The notes beneath the pieces were generated by a model. That model had not been told where the DNA came from. It worked only from the letters and a program-made list of their open reading frames with translations, and did no database searches. This document shows, piece by piece, positions 1-7,817 of a DNA stretch of 37,315 nucleotides (the stretch's first letter is position 1; the number at the start of each line of letters is the position of its first letter). The stretch is from positions 1 to 37,315 of the forward strand of contig CALUYB010000014.1 in assembly GCA_944324905.1 (NCBI GenBank). Reading direction: 5' to 3'. The stretch is from Candidatus Gastranaerophilales bacterium (GTDB taxonomy: Bacteria; Cyanobacteriota; Vampirovibrionia; Gastranaerophilales; Gastranaerophilaceae). The position numbers were made by a program, and so were the translations under genes.

Positions 1-24
1 TTGCTTTCGATAAATATAGCAACT

Positions 25-39
25 GTTGCTCTATCCAGC
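25..39 (-). repeat. Inverted copy of the tRNA-Arg D-arm
   Basis: These 15 bases are the exact reverse complement of 81-95, the D-arm and start of the anticodon stem of the tRNA-Arg gene just downstream. The copy ends in a small fold-back (AGCAA, 3-base loop, TTGCT at 19-31). It lies about 27 bases before the mature tRNA 5' end, so a transcript starting upstream would carry a leader antisense to the D-arm. The other two tRNA genes of the window have the same arrangement. The window edge prevents seeing whether a duplicated tRNA 5' end lies further upstream. Confidence 0.75.
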
Positions 40-66
40 GGTAAAATTGAAAATTAAATAACCTGT

Positions 67-140
67 GCCCTGGTAGCTCAGCTGGATAGAGCAACTGCCT
101 TCTAAGCAGTAGGTCATGCGTTCGAATCGCATCCAGGGTA
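67..140 (+). tRNA. tRNA-Arg (anticodon UCU)
   Basis: Complete cloverleaf. The acceptor stem GCCCTGG pairs with CCAGGGT with one G-U at the first pair, and the discriminator is A140. The anticodon stem ACTGC/GCAGT closes the loop CTTCTAA, placing TCT at 101-103, which reads AGA. The T-arm contains GTTCGAATC. CCA is not encoded, so it must be added after transcription. A strong hairpin follows at 144-169. Confidence 0.95.
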
Positions 141-143
141 GAT

Positions 144-169
144 AATTAGAGAGCGTAAGCTCTCTAATT
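144..169 (+). terminator. Hairpin downstream of tRNA-Arg
   Basis: Perfect 11-bp stem (AATTAGAGAGC / GCTCTCTAATT) closed by a GTAA tetraloop, starting four bases after the tRNA. Only a weak T-rich stretch follows, so it may terminate, or protect or help process the tRNA 3' end. Confidence 0.6.
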
Positions 170-241
170 CAATAGGATTTTATTTGCAATAAACTTATAA
201 ATGAAATTGACAAGGTTAAGCTTATATAGTAAGGTAAATTA

Positions 242-673
242 ATGGTTAATTTTGCAAAAAAAATTTCATTATTAATATTTTTTATGCTTACATTCTCATA
301 TGCAGCTCAAGCGGTAACTTGGCAACAATATGATGAAAAGAAATATATAGATTTAGATAGCATTGAAAAGTATAGTGGCGTACATAGTTTAAACAACAAT
401 TCCATATATTCATTTTGGACTAAAATTTTAAACAACAAAAATCAAGTCTTTTTGGATGATGAAAAATTTTACAATAAAAAGATTTGGTACAAAATGGCAC
501 GAACACTAATTGATTGTAAAAATAAAACACTGGCAATTAAGTCTTATGCAATTTATGATTTAAAAGGGCAAATTATAGATGCTCATGAAGTACCGGAATA
601 CCAGATACAATGGTCAAGTATAATACCTGAAACATTGGGGGAACTATATTACAATGGCATTTGTTTGCCATAG
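242..673 (+). CDS. Secreted surface-adhesin-E-like protein
   Basis: A 143-residue exported protein. Residues 1-24 form a signal peptide (basic start, hydrophobic core, A-A-Q-A before the likely cleavage point). The mature part follows the layout of the surface-adhesin protein E family. It has an early Y-I-D-L-D-S-I segment, a central W-T-K strand, a Cys in a D-C-K motif near residue 92, a Y-x-x-Y-D-x-x-G segment, and a final W-S-S-I-I-P-E-T...C that would pair with the first Cys as a disulfide. Family members are small outer-surface or periplasmic proteins, and adhesion is demonstrated for only a few. A weak AAGG ribosome site lies about 9 bases before the ATG. The gene stands alone between two tRNA genes. 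The family call is by pattern. Confidence 0.6.
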   Translation: MVNFAKKISLLIFFMLTFSYAAQAVTWQQYDEKKYIDLDSIEKYSGVHSLNNNSIYSFWTKILNNKNQVFLDDEKFYNKKIWYKMARTLIDCKNKTLAIKSYAIYDLKGQIIDAHEVPEYQIQWSSIIPETLGELYYNGICLP

Positions 674-749
674 TTTTGTATATATTAATACTTAATTAAA
701 TTTGTTTTTATCTAATTTACAAAATAGAAGTTAAAAGCAAAATAAAAAA

Positions 750-823
750 TCGGGACGACAGGATTTGAACCTGCGACCCCCTCGTCCCAAGCGAGGTGCG
801 CTACCAAGCTGCGCTACGTCCCG
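750..823 (-). tRNA. tRNA-Pro (anticodon UGG)
   Basis: On the minus strand the acceptor CGGGACG pairs with CGTCCCG, with discriminator A (position 750). The anticodon stem CCTCG/CGAGG closes the loop CTTGGGA, giving UGG. The T-arm holds GGTTCAAATCC. CCA is not encoded. Two further copies of its leader plus 5' end lie upstream in its own direction (903-937 and 1059-1077). Confidence 0.95.
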
Positions 824-1077
824 AAATTTTTATTTAATTTTCAACTACTTAAGGCGCAGCTTGTTTTTTTGAACCTTTTTGTTTTGTGCTTTGCACAAAA
901 CGTGCGCTACGTCCCGAAATTTTTATTTAATTTTCAATTGTGGTACGGTTTACGTCCTTGCCACCGAAGCTCACCGCTTCGCTGTCTTCGGACTTCACAC
1001 ACCTATGCCCTCGCTTTGCTCATTAAGTGCTGTCGCACTAAAATTCGCTTTGCTCGGGTGCGCTACATCCCGAAATT
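810..1077 (-). repeat. Partial tRNA-Pro copies and palindromes (no gene, 824-1177)
   Basis: A 35-bp stretch covering the first 14 bases of tRNA-Pro plus 21 bases of leader occurs at 810-844 (part of the intact gene) and again, identical, at 903-937. A shorter copy with one mismatch lies at 1059-1077. Between the first two are a perfect 9-bp hairpin (GTTTTGTGC / GCACAAAAC, 880-900) and an inverted 10-base piece of the D-arm (GCGCAGCTTG, 854-863). Between the second and third the DNA is richer in G+C, with small palindromes and a direct repeat TCGCTTTGCTC (about 1011 and 1045). Short open frames here do not look like genes. From 1078 to 1177 I see nothing further. Confidence 0.8.
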
Positions 1078-1177
1078 ATAGTATTAAGTTATCAAAGAAA
1101 CTCAACAAAATAATTATACAACAAACATTTTTTTACGCAAAAAATATTTTTAAATAACCAAAACAAACACATTGCAC

Positions 1178-1663
1178 TCAATCAACAAATACATTCTCAA
1201 AAGCATATGCAGGCTTACTATTAACCTTTTTACACATTGCCCTTAATGGATTTTTTAACGCATTTGAAAAATCGTACAACTCATTTTTACATTGGACAAG
1301 TTCTTTAAAAATATCAAGATTTGATTCATTCAAGTAATTAATATTTGCACTTACCCTAAAGATAAAATCGCTAAATGTCTGACCCAGTGCGCAAAATTCC
1401 TTTTCATCATACATTGAGCAGGCATGCTTAATTATTTGAATTTTATAATTATCAAGCTCGACATTTGACATAAGAAAACTTACATCAAATGCGCTCAGCT
1501 CCTTAATTTTAGACAACTGTTCAAAATACTTTAAATTCGCCTTTTTAGACGTAGAGATAATTTCATTAATTTCTCTTTGACTAAATCTAAATTTAGAATT
1601 AATGCTGTAATCAGCAGAAAAAACAGCAGACAAAATACTTTGGATGAAATTTTTTAAACCCAT
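1178..1663 (-). CDS. Hypothetical protein, helical
   Basis: A 161-residue protein that I do not recognise. It has no clear signal peptide. The start (M-G-L-K-N-F-I-Q-S-I-L-S-A-V-F-S-A) is mildly hydrophobic and could be an amphipathic helix. The rest is mostly helical, rich in Lys, Glu, Asn and Phe, with five scattered Cys residues and no metal or nucleotide motif. It is divergent from the histidine kinase gene across a 161-base intergenic region. The start ATG lacks a good Shine-Dalgarno sequence. Codon use resembles the neighbours, so it is probably a real gene, but no function can be assigned. Confidence 0.55.
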   Translation of the reverse strand: MGLKNFIQSILSAVFSADYSINSKFRFSQREINEIISTSKKANLKYFEQLSKIKELSAFDVSFLMSNVELDNYKIQIIKHACSMYDEKEFCALGQTFSDFIFRVSANINYLNESNLDIFKELVQCKNELYDFSNALKNPLRAMCKKVNSKPAYAFENVFVD

Positions 1664-1735
1664 GAAACTAACCTATTAAACTAACCTATGCAATAATAAA
1701 GTATTTTTTAGCCAAAAAATTGACATATTATAAAC

Positions 1736-1748
1736 TTTTGTTACAAAA
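1736..1748. promoter_or_regulatory. Palindrome TTTTGTTACAAAA upstream of the kinase gene
   Basis: Perfect inverted repeat (6-1-6) 76 bases before the kinase start, followed nearby by ACTACC. An equivalent palindrome followed by CTACC lies before the radical SAM gene at 28842. It could be an operator, but in such AT-rich DNA chance is possible. Confidence 0.3.
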
Positions 1749-1824
1749 ATAAACTACCCGAATGTCTACTATACACCTTGTGTTAATGAGCTAACATATT
1801 GATATATTAACAAAGGATTGTCAC

Positions 1825-2529
1825 ATGAAGGATAAGACTATTAAGCAAAATGAAAATTTAATGGAAAACCTTGCGCATGATTTAAAATCACCGATTTTTT
1901 CGCAAATCAATGCACTAAATATGCTTTTGAAGGACAAAAGTATTGAGTTCAGTGACGCTCAGAGAGAGCTTTTAGGGAATATTCTGACATCAAATATTTA
2001 TATGAGAGATATGGTTTTAAACATGCTTACTAATTTTAGAATGAAAAATACATCATTAAAACTAAAAATAAGCACGAACAGCATAGAAAATACTATTGAC
2101 TTTTGCATAAAAAGCATAGAACCCGCACTTTTTGAAAACAATCAGACACTTATTGTAAAAAATAAATGCAAAAGCCCATACGCTGAATTTGACGAAATTG
2201 AAATAAAAAGGGTTGTAACAAATTTACTCTCAAATGCCATAAAATATGGAAAAATGGGAACAAAAATCCTGCTTGAAATAGAAAATAAAAATGGCAATTT
2301 AAAAATCAGTGTTACAAACAAAGGTAAAATTGGTTTTAAAAATACAGATGATGTATTTAAATTGTACAAAACCAGAAGCAAAGAAAATTCAAAATGCGGA
2401 AGCGGACTTGGGCTTTATATTTCAAAACAAATAATTAACGCTCATTTAGGAAAAATTAAAGCACAAAACCTTTCTAACGAACAGGTGAAGTTTAGTTTTG
2501 AAATCCCCATTATTAGTACAATTCAATAA
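1825..2529 (+). CDS. Soluble orphan sensor histidine kinase
   Basis: A 234-residue protein containing only a kinase core. The dimerisation/phosphoacceptor helix carries H18 in H-D-L-K-S-P. The ATPase domain shows an N-box (N133-L-L-S-N137) and a glycine-rich G2 box G-S-G-L-G-L at 192-197. There is no signal peptide, membrane segment or PAS/GAF sensor domain, so the input must come from a partner or a cytosolic cue. No response regulator is adjacent. The G1 box is degenerate (T-N-K-G-K-I-G near 164-170 where D-x-G-x-G is usual), so ATP affinity may be altered. A good AAAGGA site precedes the ATG. It converges on rph with a 17-base 3' overlap. Family assignment is firm; the pathway is unknown. 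Confidence 0.85.
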   Translation: MKDKTIKQNENLMENLAHDLKSPIFSQINALNMLLKDKSIEFSDAQRELLGNILTSNIYMRDMVLNMLTNFRMKNTSLKLKISTNSIENTIDFCIKSIEPALFENNQTLIVKNKCKSPYAEFDEIEIKRVVTNLLSNAIKYGKMGTKILLEIENKNGNLKISVTNKGKIGFKNTDDVFKLYKTRSKENSKCGSGLGLYISKQIINAHLGKIKAQNLSNEQVKFSFEIPIISTIQ

Positions 2530-3208
2530 TTTTACTTATTGATTTTTTGGCAAGGTAAAAAATCTCATCCATCTGTTCTTTTGTAAAAGGATCACCCTCA
2601 GCGGTAGTCTGAAACTCAATTATTTTGCCGCTTTTTGTTAATACAATATTTGAATCAACTTGTGCTTGTGAATCTTCTACATAGCACAAATCAACCATTG
2701 TTTCACCATCGCAAATACCGGCTGAAATTGCGCCTATCGGCTCAATTATAGGATTTTCCATTAACAGCCCATCTGAAATAAGGTTTTTAATTAAATCACT
2801 AAGAGCAACAAAACCGCCGCAAATTGAAGCAACACGCGTACCGCCATCAGCCTGCAATACATCTGCATCAATTGTAATTGTTCTCTCGCCCAACTTTTCT
2901 AAATCAATACAAGCACGTAGGCTTCTACCTATAAGTCTTTGTATCTCTTGCGTTCTGCCTGATAATTTTGTACGTTCTCTCTGACATCTGGTATTGGTAG
3001 AGGCAGGTAAAAGGGAATATTCTGCAGTCAACCAGCCGCTTTTTTCATCCTTTGGCATCCATTTTGGTTTACCTTCTTCAACGCTTGCGCACACAAGGAC
3101 TTTTGTATCACCAAATTCAACAAGCACAGAACCTTTGGCATGCTTTATATAATTCCTTGTAAACTTAACATTTCTTATTTGCGCGTTATCTCTGCCATCA
3201 ACTCTCAT
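2513..3208 (-). CDS. rph: Ribonuclease PH
   Basis: A 231-residue phosphate-dependent 3'-5' exoribonuclease that trims tRNA 3' ends and forms a ring hexamer in the cytosol. The N-terminus M-R-V-D-G-R and the blocks G-S-V-L-V-E-F-G-D-T-K-V, R-T-K-L-S-G-R-T-Q-E-I-Q-R-L-I-G-R-S-L-R and D-A-D-V-L-Q-A-D-G-G-T-R are diagnostic and span the full fold, close to the usual 230-260 residues. The ribosome site CGAGG lies about 8 bases before the ATG. No tRNA in this window encodes CCA, so 3' maturation before CCA addition matters here. The 3' end overlaps the convergent kinase gene by 17 bases. Confidence 0.95.
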   Translation of the reverse strand: MRVDGRDNAQIRNVKFTRNYIKHAKGSVLVEFGDTKVLVCASVEEGKPKWMPKDEKSGWLTAEYSLLPASTNTRCQRERTKLSGRTQEIQRLIGRSLRACIDLEKLGERTITIDADVLQADGGTRVASICGGFVALSDLIKNLISDGLLMENPIIEPIGAISAGICDGETMVDLCYVEDSQAQVDSNIVLTKSGKIIEFQTTAEGDPFTKEQMDEIFYLAKKSISKIIELY

Positions 3209-3358
3209 AACAAAACCTCGTTTTTAAAAATTATAACACAAAAGGCTAACAAAATTTAAAAAACTATCCTTAAAAAATTAGAGTTTATATTAATTAAAAA
3301 GAGCTTAAAAAGCTTTATATTAAAAATGTAAATCCTCAACTCTTCTGATTGCTTTTTG

Positions 3359-3377
3359 CCCCCTAATTTTCAGGGGG
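3359..3377. terminator. Hairpin over the protease stop codon
   Basis: CCCCCT / AGGGGG with a 7-base loop overlaps the last codons of the minus-strand protease gene. The T-rich tract that follows lies on the plus-strand side (GTTTATTTTT), so a terminator role for the minus-strand gene is uncertain. Confidence 0.3.
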
Positions 3378-4154
3378 TTTATTTTTATCTTGAGGATTTT
3401 TAAATTGTATTTTTATGTTATTTAACTCAAGCAAATATTTCTTTAGCTCGGCAATATTTTGATTTTCCTGAATTAAATCTTTATCTTGCATAGGTTTGAC
3501 ACTCTCAAGTTGAGTTTGAAAATCGCTTTTTTGATTCATCAAAATTTCAAGCAAAGTATCTACATCAGGAGCATTTATGTTCGGATACTTATTTAAAACA
3601 TCTTTTGCACTCATGCCCACATTAAAACGATACAACCATAAAAGCGTCAGAGCGTCGCCTCGCGTAATATTTGTCACGCCATATTGGTGAGGCACATACA
3701 TAATATCCCCCTTGTTTGGCGAATGCCCAAGACCCAATGAGTGTCCTATTTCATGGACAATCGTATGATACACTTCTGCCTCATCCATATATTTGTGATG
3801 AATAATTCCGTCGGAAAGCCCTATTTGCACTTCAGCACTATAATAATTGCCATTTTTATCATAGTTAAAATAGCACATGCCAAGGGATTTTCTATCAACC
3901 CTTTTCCATTCAAGATTAATATTTGAATCATACAAACTCTGAACAACATTAAACGAAACTATTCCGCCACTGGCTGTTGTCCATGCGTCCAGCGCATTTT
4001 TAACCATCTGTTTATATTTATAAGCTTCTTCCATGCCTTTTGAGCGGTACCAGCGATAATCCGCAATATGAATGTTTAACGGCATAACGCCATCAGGCCA
4101 ACGAGAGATTTTGCCGCCATGTAAACAATGTTGCAGATAAGTTATTCTTTTCAT
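3363..4154 (-). CDS. Matrixin-like zinc metalloprotease (M10)
   Basis: A 263-residue protein of the metzincin clan. The zinc site H-E-I-G-H-S-L-G-L-G-H (H134, E135, H138, H144) is followed by the Met-turn D-I-M-Y (M152), the M10 order. Upstream, R-W-P-D-G-V-M-P-L-N-I-H-I and the A-x-x-A-W-T-T-A-S-G segment are typical of the short bacterial matrixin domain. I see no signal peptide and no cysteine-switch propeptide, which is odd for a family usually exported. The last 80 residues form a Gln/Lys/Asn-rich, probably helical tail. The start lacks a clear Shine-Dalgarno sequence. It is divergent from ybaB across only 42 bases. Substrate unknown. Confidence 0.8.
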   Translation of the reverse strand: MKRITYLQHCLHGGKISRWPDGVMPLNIHIADYRWYRSKGMEEAYKYKQMVKNALDAWTTASGGIVSFNVVQSLYDSNINLEWKRVDRKSLGMCYFNYDKNGNYYSAEVQIGLSDGIIHHKYMDEAEVYHTIVHEIGHSLGLGHSPNKGDIMYVPHQYGVTNITRGDALTLLWLYRFNVGMSAKDVLNKYPNINAPDVDTLLEILMNQKSDFQTQLESVKPMQDKDLIQENQNIAELKKYLLELNNIKIQFKNPQDKNKPPEN

Positions 4155-4196
4155 ACAATAATAATAACATATTAATTTTTAAGGGGAGATAATAAC

Positions 4197-4529
4197 ATGA
4201 ATATGATACAAATGATGCAACAAGCTCAAAAAATGCAAAAAAAGTTCAAAGAAACTCAAGACGAGCTTGCAAACATTGAAGTAAACGGGCAAAGCGCAGG
4301 CGGTGCTGTTGAAGTTACATTTAACGGACAAGGAAAATTTAAATCAATAAAATTAAAACCTGAGGCAATTAACCCTGAAAATCCTAACTCAGTTGACAGT
4401 GAAACACTTGAAATGCTTGAGGATTTAATTATAGAAGCCATGACAAATGCAACTGACAAGGCAAACTCGCAAATGGAAGCTAAAATGAAAGCTATCACAG
4501 GTGGTATAAGTATTCCGGGATTATTCTAA
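4197..4529 (+). CDS. ybaB: YbaB/EbfC nucleoid-associated protein
   Basis: A 110-residue DNA-binding dimer of the YbaB/EbfC family. It has the Met/Gln/Lys-rich first helix ([14 protein letters not shown]), the central [12 protein letters not shown] strand region, and the C-terminal helix with [15 protein letters not shown]. Length is typical. A strong AAGGGGAG site precedes the ATG. The stop overlaps the recR start by one base (TAATG), so the two genes are translationally coupled; ybaB-recR is a widely conserved pair. Confidence 0.95.
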   Translation: MNMIQMMQQAQKMQKKFKETQDELANIEVNGQSAGGAVEVTFNGQGKFKSIKLKPEAINPENPNSVDSETLEMLEDLIIEAMTNATDKANSQMEAKMKAITGGISIPGLF

Positions 4530-5125
4530 TGGAATACACAAAACCGCTTGCAAAATTAATAGAGTGCTTTCAAAAACTGCCTTCAATTGGTCCAAAAACA
4601 GCACAAAGGCTGGCATTACATTTAATTAAAATGCCAGAAAATGAAGTTGAAAAATTTGCACAAACCATGCTCGAGGCAAAAAATACAATTTCATATTGCG
4701 AAATTTGTTTTAACATGACAAGCCAAAGTCCTTGTGAAATTTGCTCAAATCAATTGCGCGACAAAAGTACAATTTGTGTGGTGTCTGAAACAAAAGACCT
4801 GATTGCAATAGAAAAAACTAATGAATACAAAGGGGTGTATCACGTCCTGCAAGGGCTAATTTCACCAATAGATGGCATAGGCCCTGATGACATAAGAGTG
4901 CGCGAGCTTTTAAACAGAGTGCATGAAAATAACATAAAAGAGGTAATTTTAGCACTTAACCCCTCTGTTGAAGGTGAGGCTACAAGTCTTTATTTGTGCA
5001 AACTTTTAAAACCTTTTGATATAAAAGTATCTCGGATTGCTTTTGGCTTACCTCTAGGCTCAGAGCTTGAATACGCAGATGAAATGACACTTGTAAAGGC
5101 ACTTGAAGGAAGGCAAGAACTCTAG
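4529..5125 (+). CDS. recR: Recombination mediator RecR
   Basis: A 198-residue protein that helps load RecA at gapped DNA together with RecF/RecO. It has an N-terminal helix-hairpin-helix ([11 protein letters not shown], 17-27), a C4 zinc finger (C57, C60, C69, C72), then a Toprim domain beginning I-C-V-V-S-E-T-K-D (82-90), and the end block [12 protein letters not shown]. Length matches E. coli RecR (201). It is coupled to ybaB by a one-base overlap. After it come 66 AT-rich bases before the oxidoreductase operon. Confidence 0.97.
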   Translation: MEYTKPLAKLIECFQKLPSIGPKTAQRLALHLIKMPENEVEKFAQTMLEAKNTISYCEICFNMTSQSPCEICSNQLRDKSTICVVSETKDLIAIEKTNEYKGVYHVLQGLISPIDGIGPDDIRVRELLNRVHENNIKEVILALNPSVEGEATSLYLCKLLKPFDIKVSRIAFGLPLGSELEYADEMTLVKALEGRQEL

Positions 5126-5191
5126 TATTAAGCAAATGTTAAATTATATTTTTTTTCATGTTATTTTTTTATGAAGTGTTAAGATATAGAT

Positions 5192-5404
5192 ATGCCTGAA
5201 ATAAAAATAGACAAAGAAAAATGTAAAAATTGTATGATATGTGTCAGTGTTTGCCCAAAAAAATTAATCAAACCGAACACACAACATACAAACCATGCAG
5301 GGAATAATTACGTAGAGTTTGAAGATAAAGAAAATCAATGTCTGGGCTGCGCAATGTGCGCAATAAGTTGTCCGGATATGGCAATATATGAAGTATTAAA
5401 ATAA
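5192..5404 (+). CDS. 2[4Fe-4S] ferredoxin-type subunit of 2-oxoacid oxidoreductase
   Basis: A 70-residue protein with two complete ferredoxin motifs: C11/C14/C17/C21 and C50/C53/C56/C60, each C-x2-C-x2-C-x3-C(P). It is the delta subunit that passes electrons from the thiamine centre to free ferredoxin in four-subunit 2-oxoacid oxidoreductases. It is the first gene of a delta-alpha-beta-gamma operon, 13 bases before the alpha gene. The same order is known for the OorDABC/KorDABC and Vor enzymes. Confidence 0.9.
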   Translation: MPEIKIDKEKCKNCMICVSVCPKKLIKPNTQHTNHAGNNYVEFEDKENQCLGCAMCAISCPDMAIYEVLK

Positions 5405-5417
5405 AAGCGGAAAGAAA

Positions 5418-6518
5418 ATGACAAAAACTTTGATGAAGGGGAATGAAGCAATCGCACAAGCTGCAATTAATGCAGGCTGCATGTGCTATTTTGGCTACCC
5501 GATTACTCCGCAAAATGAAATTGGTGAATTTATGAGTTCTAAAATGCCGGAAATAGGTAGAACTTATATAAGTGCCGAAAGTGAACTCGCCGCAGTTAAT
5601 ATGCTTATAGGTGCAGGTTCAGCAGGAACGCTTGCTATGACATCATCATCAAGCTGCGCTATTGCGCTCATGCAAGAGGCAATTTCATCAATGGCAACAG
5701 CGCAAATCCCGGGGGTTATAATAAGCGTTATGCGTGCAGGCCCGGGGCTTGGGGATATTACACCATCTCAAGCAGATTACTTTCAATCTGTAAAAGGTGG
5801 CGGCAACGGTGACTACAGAACAATAGTGCTTGCGCCATCGACTATAAATGAAGCCGTAATGCTTACACAAAAAGCATTTTATCTTTCAATGAAATACAGA
5901 AACCCTGCTATGCTCTTGGCTGACGGAATTTTAGGTCAGATGATGGAACCTGTTGAAATGCCCGAGGGTAATGCTTTTGAAACAATTGACACACAAGACT
6001 GGGCGCTTGATGGCATAGGGGAAGGTGAAAAACAAAGAGAGGCAAGAAGCCTTATGTCATTGCATATGGGCGATGATATCTTAGAAAGACTAAACCATGA
6101 AATTTTTAGAAAATACGCCCAAATAGAACGAAATGAGGTAATGTTTGAAAATTATATGTGCGATGATGCTGATATTATTATTACAGCTTTTGGAACAGTC
6201 GCTCGTGTAGCAAAATCAGCCGTTAATGCAGCAAGACAAAATGGCATAAAAGTTGGATTATTTAGACCGATAACCCTTTGGCCATTCCCTGAAAAAGAAT
6301 TGCACAAAGCAGCTGCCGGCAAAAAATGCGTTTTAGACATCGAACTAAATATGGGACAAATGTTGCAGGATGTCAAAATTGCGCTAAACGGAGCAGCCCC
6401 TGTTGAATTTTTTGGCAAAACAGGCGGCGCAATAATTAATTCTGTTGAAATACTAAACAAAATAACCGAAATATCAAAAGAGAAAGAATATGGAACAAGC
6501 CCTACAAAAAGTTTTTAA
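5418..6518 (+). CDS. vorB: 2-oxoacid:ferredoxin oxidoreductase alpha subunit (VorB/KorA type)
   Basis: A 366-residue alpha subunit. It carries the pyrimidine-binding domain (G-Y-P-I-T-P-Q-N-E-I near residues 28-37, then A-E-S-E-L-A-A near 56-62) and the C-terminal transketolase-like domain. The block M-R-A-G-P-G-L-G-D-I-T-P-S-Q-A-D-Y-F-Q is typical of the VorB/KorA branch. The complex makes or uses acyl-CoA, CO2 and reduced ferredoxin from a branched 2-oxoacid or 2-oxoglutarate. The sequence suggests VorB (2-oxoisovalerate), but the substrate cannot be settled by eye. Its 3' end overlaps the beta gene by 29 bases. It probably works anaerobically in the cytosol. Confidence 0.88.
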   Translation: MTKTLMKGNEAIAQAAINAGCMCYFGYPITPQNEIGEFMSSKMPEIGRTYISAESELAAVNMLIGAGSAGTLAMTSSSSCAIALMQEAISSMATAQIPGVIISVMRAGPGLGDITPSQADYFQSVKGGGNGDYRTIVLAPSTINEAVMLTQKAFYLSMKYRNPAMLLADGILGQMMEPVEMPEGNAFETIDTQDWALDGIGEGEKQREARSLMSLHMGDDILERLNHEIFRKYAQIERNEVMFENYMCDDADIIITAFGTVARVAKSAVNAARQNGIKVGLFRPITLWPFPEKELHKAAAGKKCVLDIELNMGQMLQDVKIALNGAAPVEFFGKTGGAIINSVEILNKITEISKEKEYGTSPTKSF

Positions 6519-7254
6519 ACGCCCAAAGGCATATAAAGAAAATTACAATTACCCGTTCTGTGCAGGTTGCGGACATGGTGTAGTTTTAAGATTAATTGCA
6601 GAAGTTCTTGAAGAACTTAATGTCATAGGAAAAACAATAGCGACAGCCTCTGTTGGCTGTTCAATAAACTTGGACAAATTTTATAATTTAGATATTGTAG
6701 GCGCAGACCATGGCAGAGCTCCTTGTGTTGCAACAGGAGTCAAAAGAGCAAAACCGGACAAAGTTGTTTTTACATATCAAGGAGATGGAGACGCTGCAAC
6801 TATTGGCTTTAACGAGCTTATTCACACAGCATTACGCGGTGAGAACATAACAACAATTTGCGTTAACAATACAAACTTTGGTATGACAGGCGGTCAAGCA
6901 AGTGCCACAACAATTTTAGGACAAGTTACCGCAACTACAAAATACGGTCGCGACCCGAAAATTTCAGGCTATCCTGCAAAAATAGCAGAAATGATTGCAA
7001 ACTGTGAAGGTGCAGTTTACGTTGCACGCGTTGCAATTTTTTCGCCTCAAAGTATCATTAAGGCAAAAGCGGCAATAAAAAAAGCATTTGAATATCAAAT
7101 AAAAGGGCTGGGGTTCAGTTTTATTGAAGTTATTGCAGCATGTCCAACAGGCTGGAAATTAAAACCTGTTCAGGCTCTTGAATACATTAAAAACGAAGTC
7201 ACAAAAGTGCATAAACTTGGTGTTTTTAAAGATTTGGCAGAAAGTATGGCTTAA
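6490..7254 (+). CDS. 2-oxoacid:ferredoxin oxidoreductase beta subunit (thiamine pyrophosphate-binding)
   Basis: A 254-residue beta subunit. F-C-A-G-C-G-H-G (C24, C27) and S-V-G-C-S (C57) supply Cys ligands for a [4Fe-4S] cluster. The thiamine pyrophosphate/Mg motif runs from G-D-G-D (98-101) to C-V-N-N-T-N-F-G-M-T-G-G-Q (124-136), the form seen in Kor/Vor beta subunits. The start inside the alpha gene gives the expected N-terminus with few residues before the first Cys pair. The gamma gene follows after two bases. Confidence 0.92.
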   Translation: MEQALQKVFKRPKAYKENYNYPFCAGCGHGVVLRLIAEVLEELNVIGKTIATASVGCSINLDKFYNLDIVGADHGRAPCVATGVKRAKPDKVVFTYQGDGDAATIGFNELIHTALRGENITTICVNNTNFGMTGGQASATTILGQVTATTKYGRDPKISGYPAKIAEMIANCEGAVYVARVAIFSPQSIIKAKAAIKKAFEYQIKGLGFSFIEVIAACPTGWKLKPVQALEYIKNEVTKVHKLGVFKDLAESMA

Positions 7255-7256
7255 AT

Positions 7257-7784
7257 ATGGAAAAAAGTATAATAATAGCAGGATACGGCGGACAAGGGGT
7301 TTTATTTTTTGGCACAATTCTAGCACAAGCCGCGATGATGGAGGGTAAATACACAACTTGGATACCATCCTATGGCGCTGAAATGCGAGGCGGACATGCC
7401 AATTGCTCTGTAAAAATTTCAGACAATGAAATAGCCTCGCCGATTATAGACTATGCTGATTATGGGATATTTTTAAATGAAAAAGCCATGGAAAAATTTG
7501 AAAAATCAATGGCACCAAATGCTCTTGTAATAGGCAACTCATCAATCATTGAAAAAACACCCTCAAGGGCTGATGTAAACTATTGCATGAAAAAACTTAC
7601 AGACGCAACTCAAGAAGTTGAAGGCGGACTTTTAAATATCGTAACCCTTGGCTACTTTATTAAAAAAACAAATATATTAAAAAAAGAAAGCGCACTAAGT
7701 GCATTAGAATTTGTTTCAAAAAAGAAGAACCCCGCTTTTCTAAAAAGGAACTTGGATTCATTTGAAAAAGGGTACAATTTATAA
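7257..7784 (+). CDS. 2-oxoacid:ferredoxin oxidoreductase gamma subunit
   Basis: A 175-residue gamma subunit and last gene of the operon. The N-terminal I-I-A-G-Y-G-G-Q-G-V-L-F-F-G and the block G-A-E-M-R-G-G-H-A-N-C are diagnostic of this family, which bridges the alpha/beta core and binds CoA. Length is normal (about 175-190). It starts two bases after the beta stop, indicating strict co-translation. No hairpin terminator follows; the next gene begins after 33 bases. Confidence 0.92.
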   Translation: MEKSIIIAGYGGQGVLFFGTILAQAAMMEGKYTTWIPSYGAEMRGGHANCSVKISDNEIASPIIDYADYGIFLNEKAMEKFEKSMAPNALVIGNSSIIEKTPSRADVNYCMKKLTDATQEVEGGLLNIVTLGYFIKKTNILKKESALSALEFVSKKKNPAFLKRNLDSFEKGYNL

Positions 7785-7817
7785 GCAATCTTTAATTTTC
7801 ACAAGTTTTATACTTGT

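Noticed and set aside
869..1157. Two overlapping open frames of 70 and 92 codons
   Set aside because: They lie in partial tRNA copies and palindromes, have no ribosome site and show Cys/Arg-rich composition unlike the neighbours.
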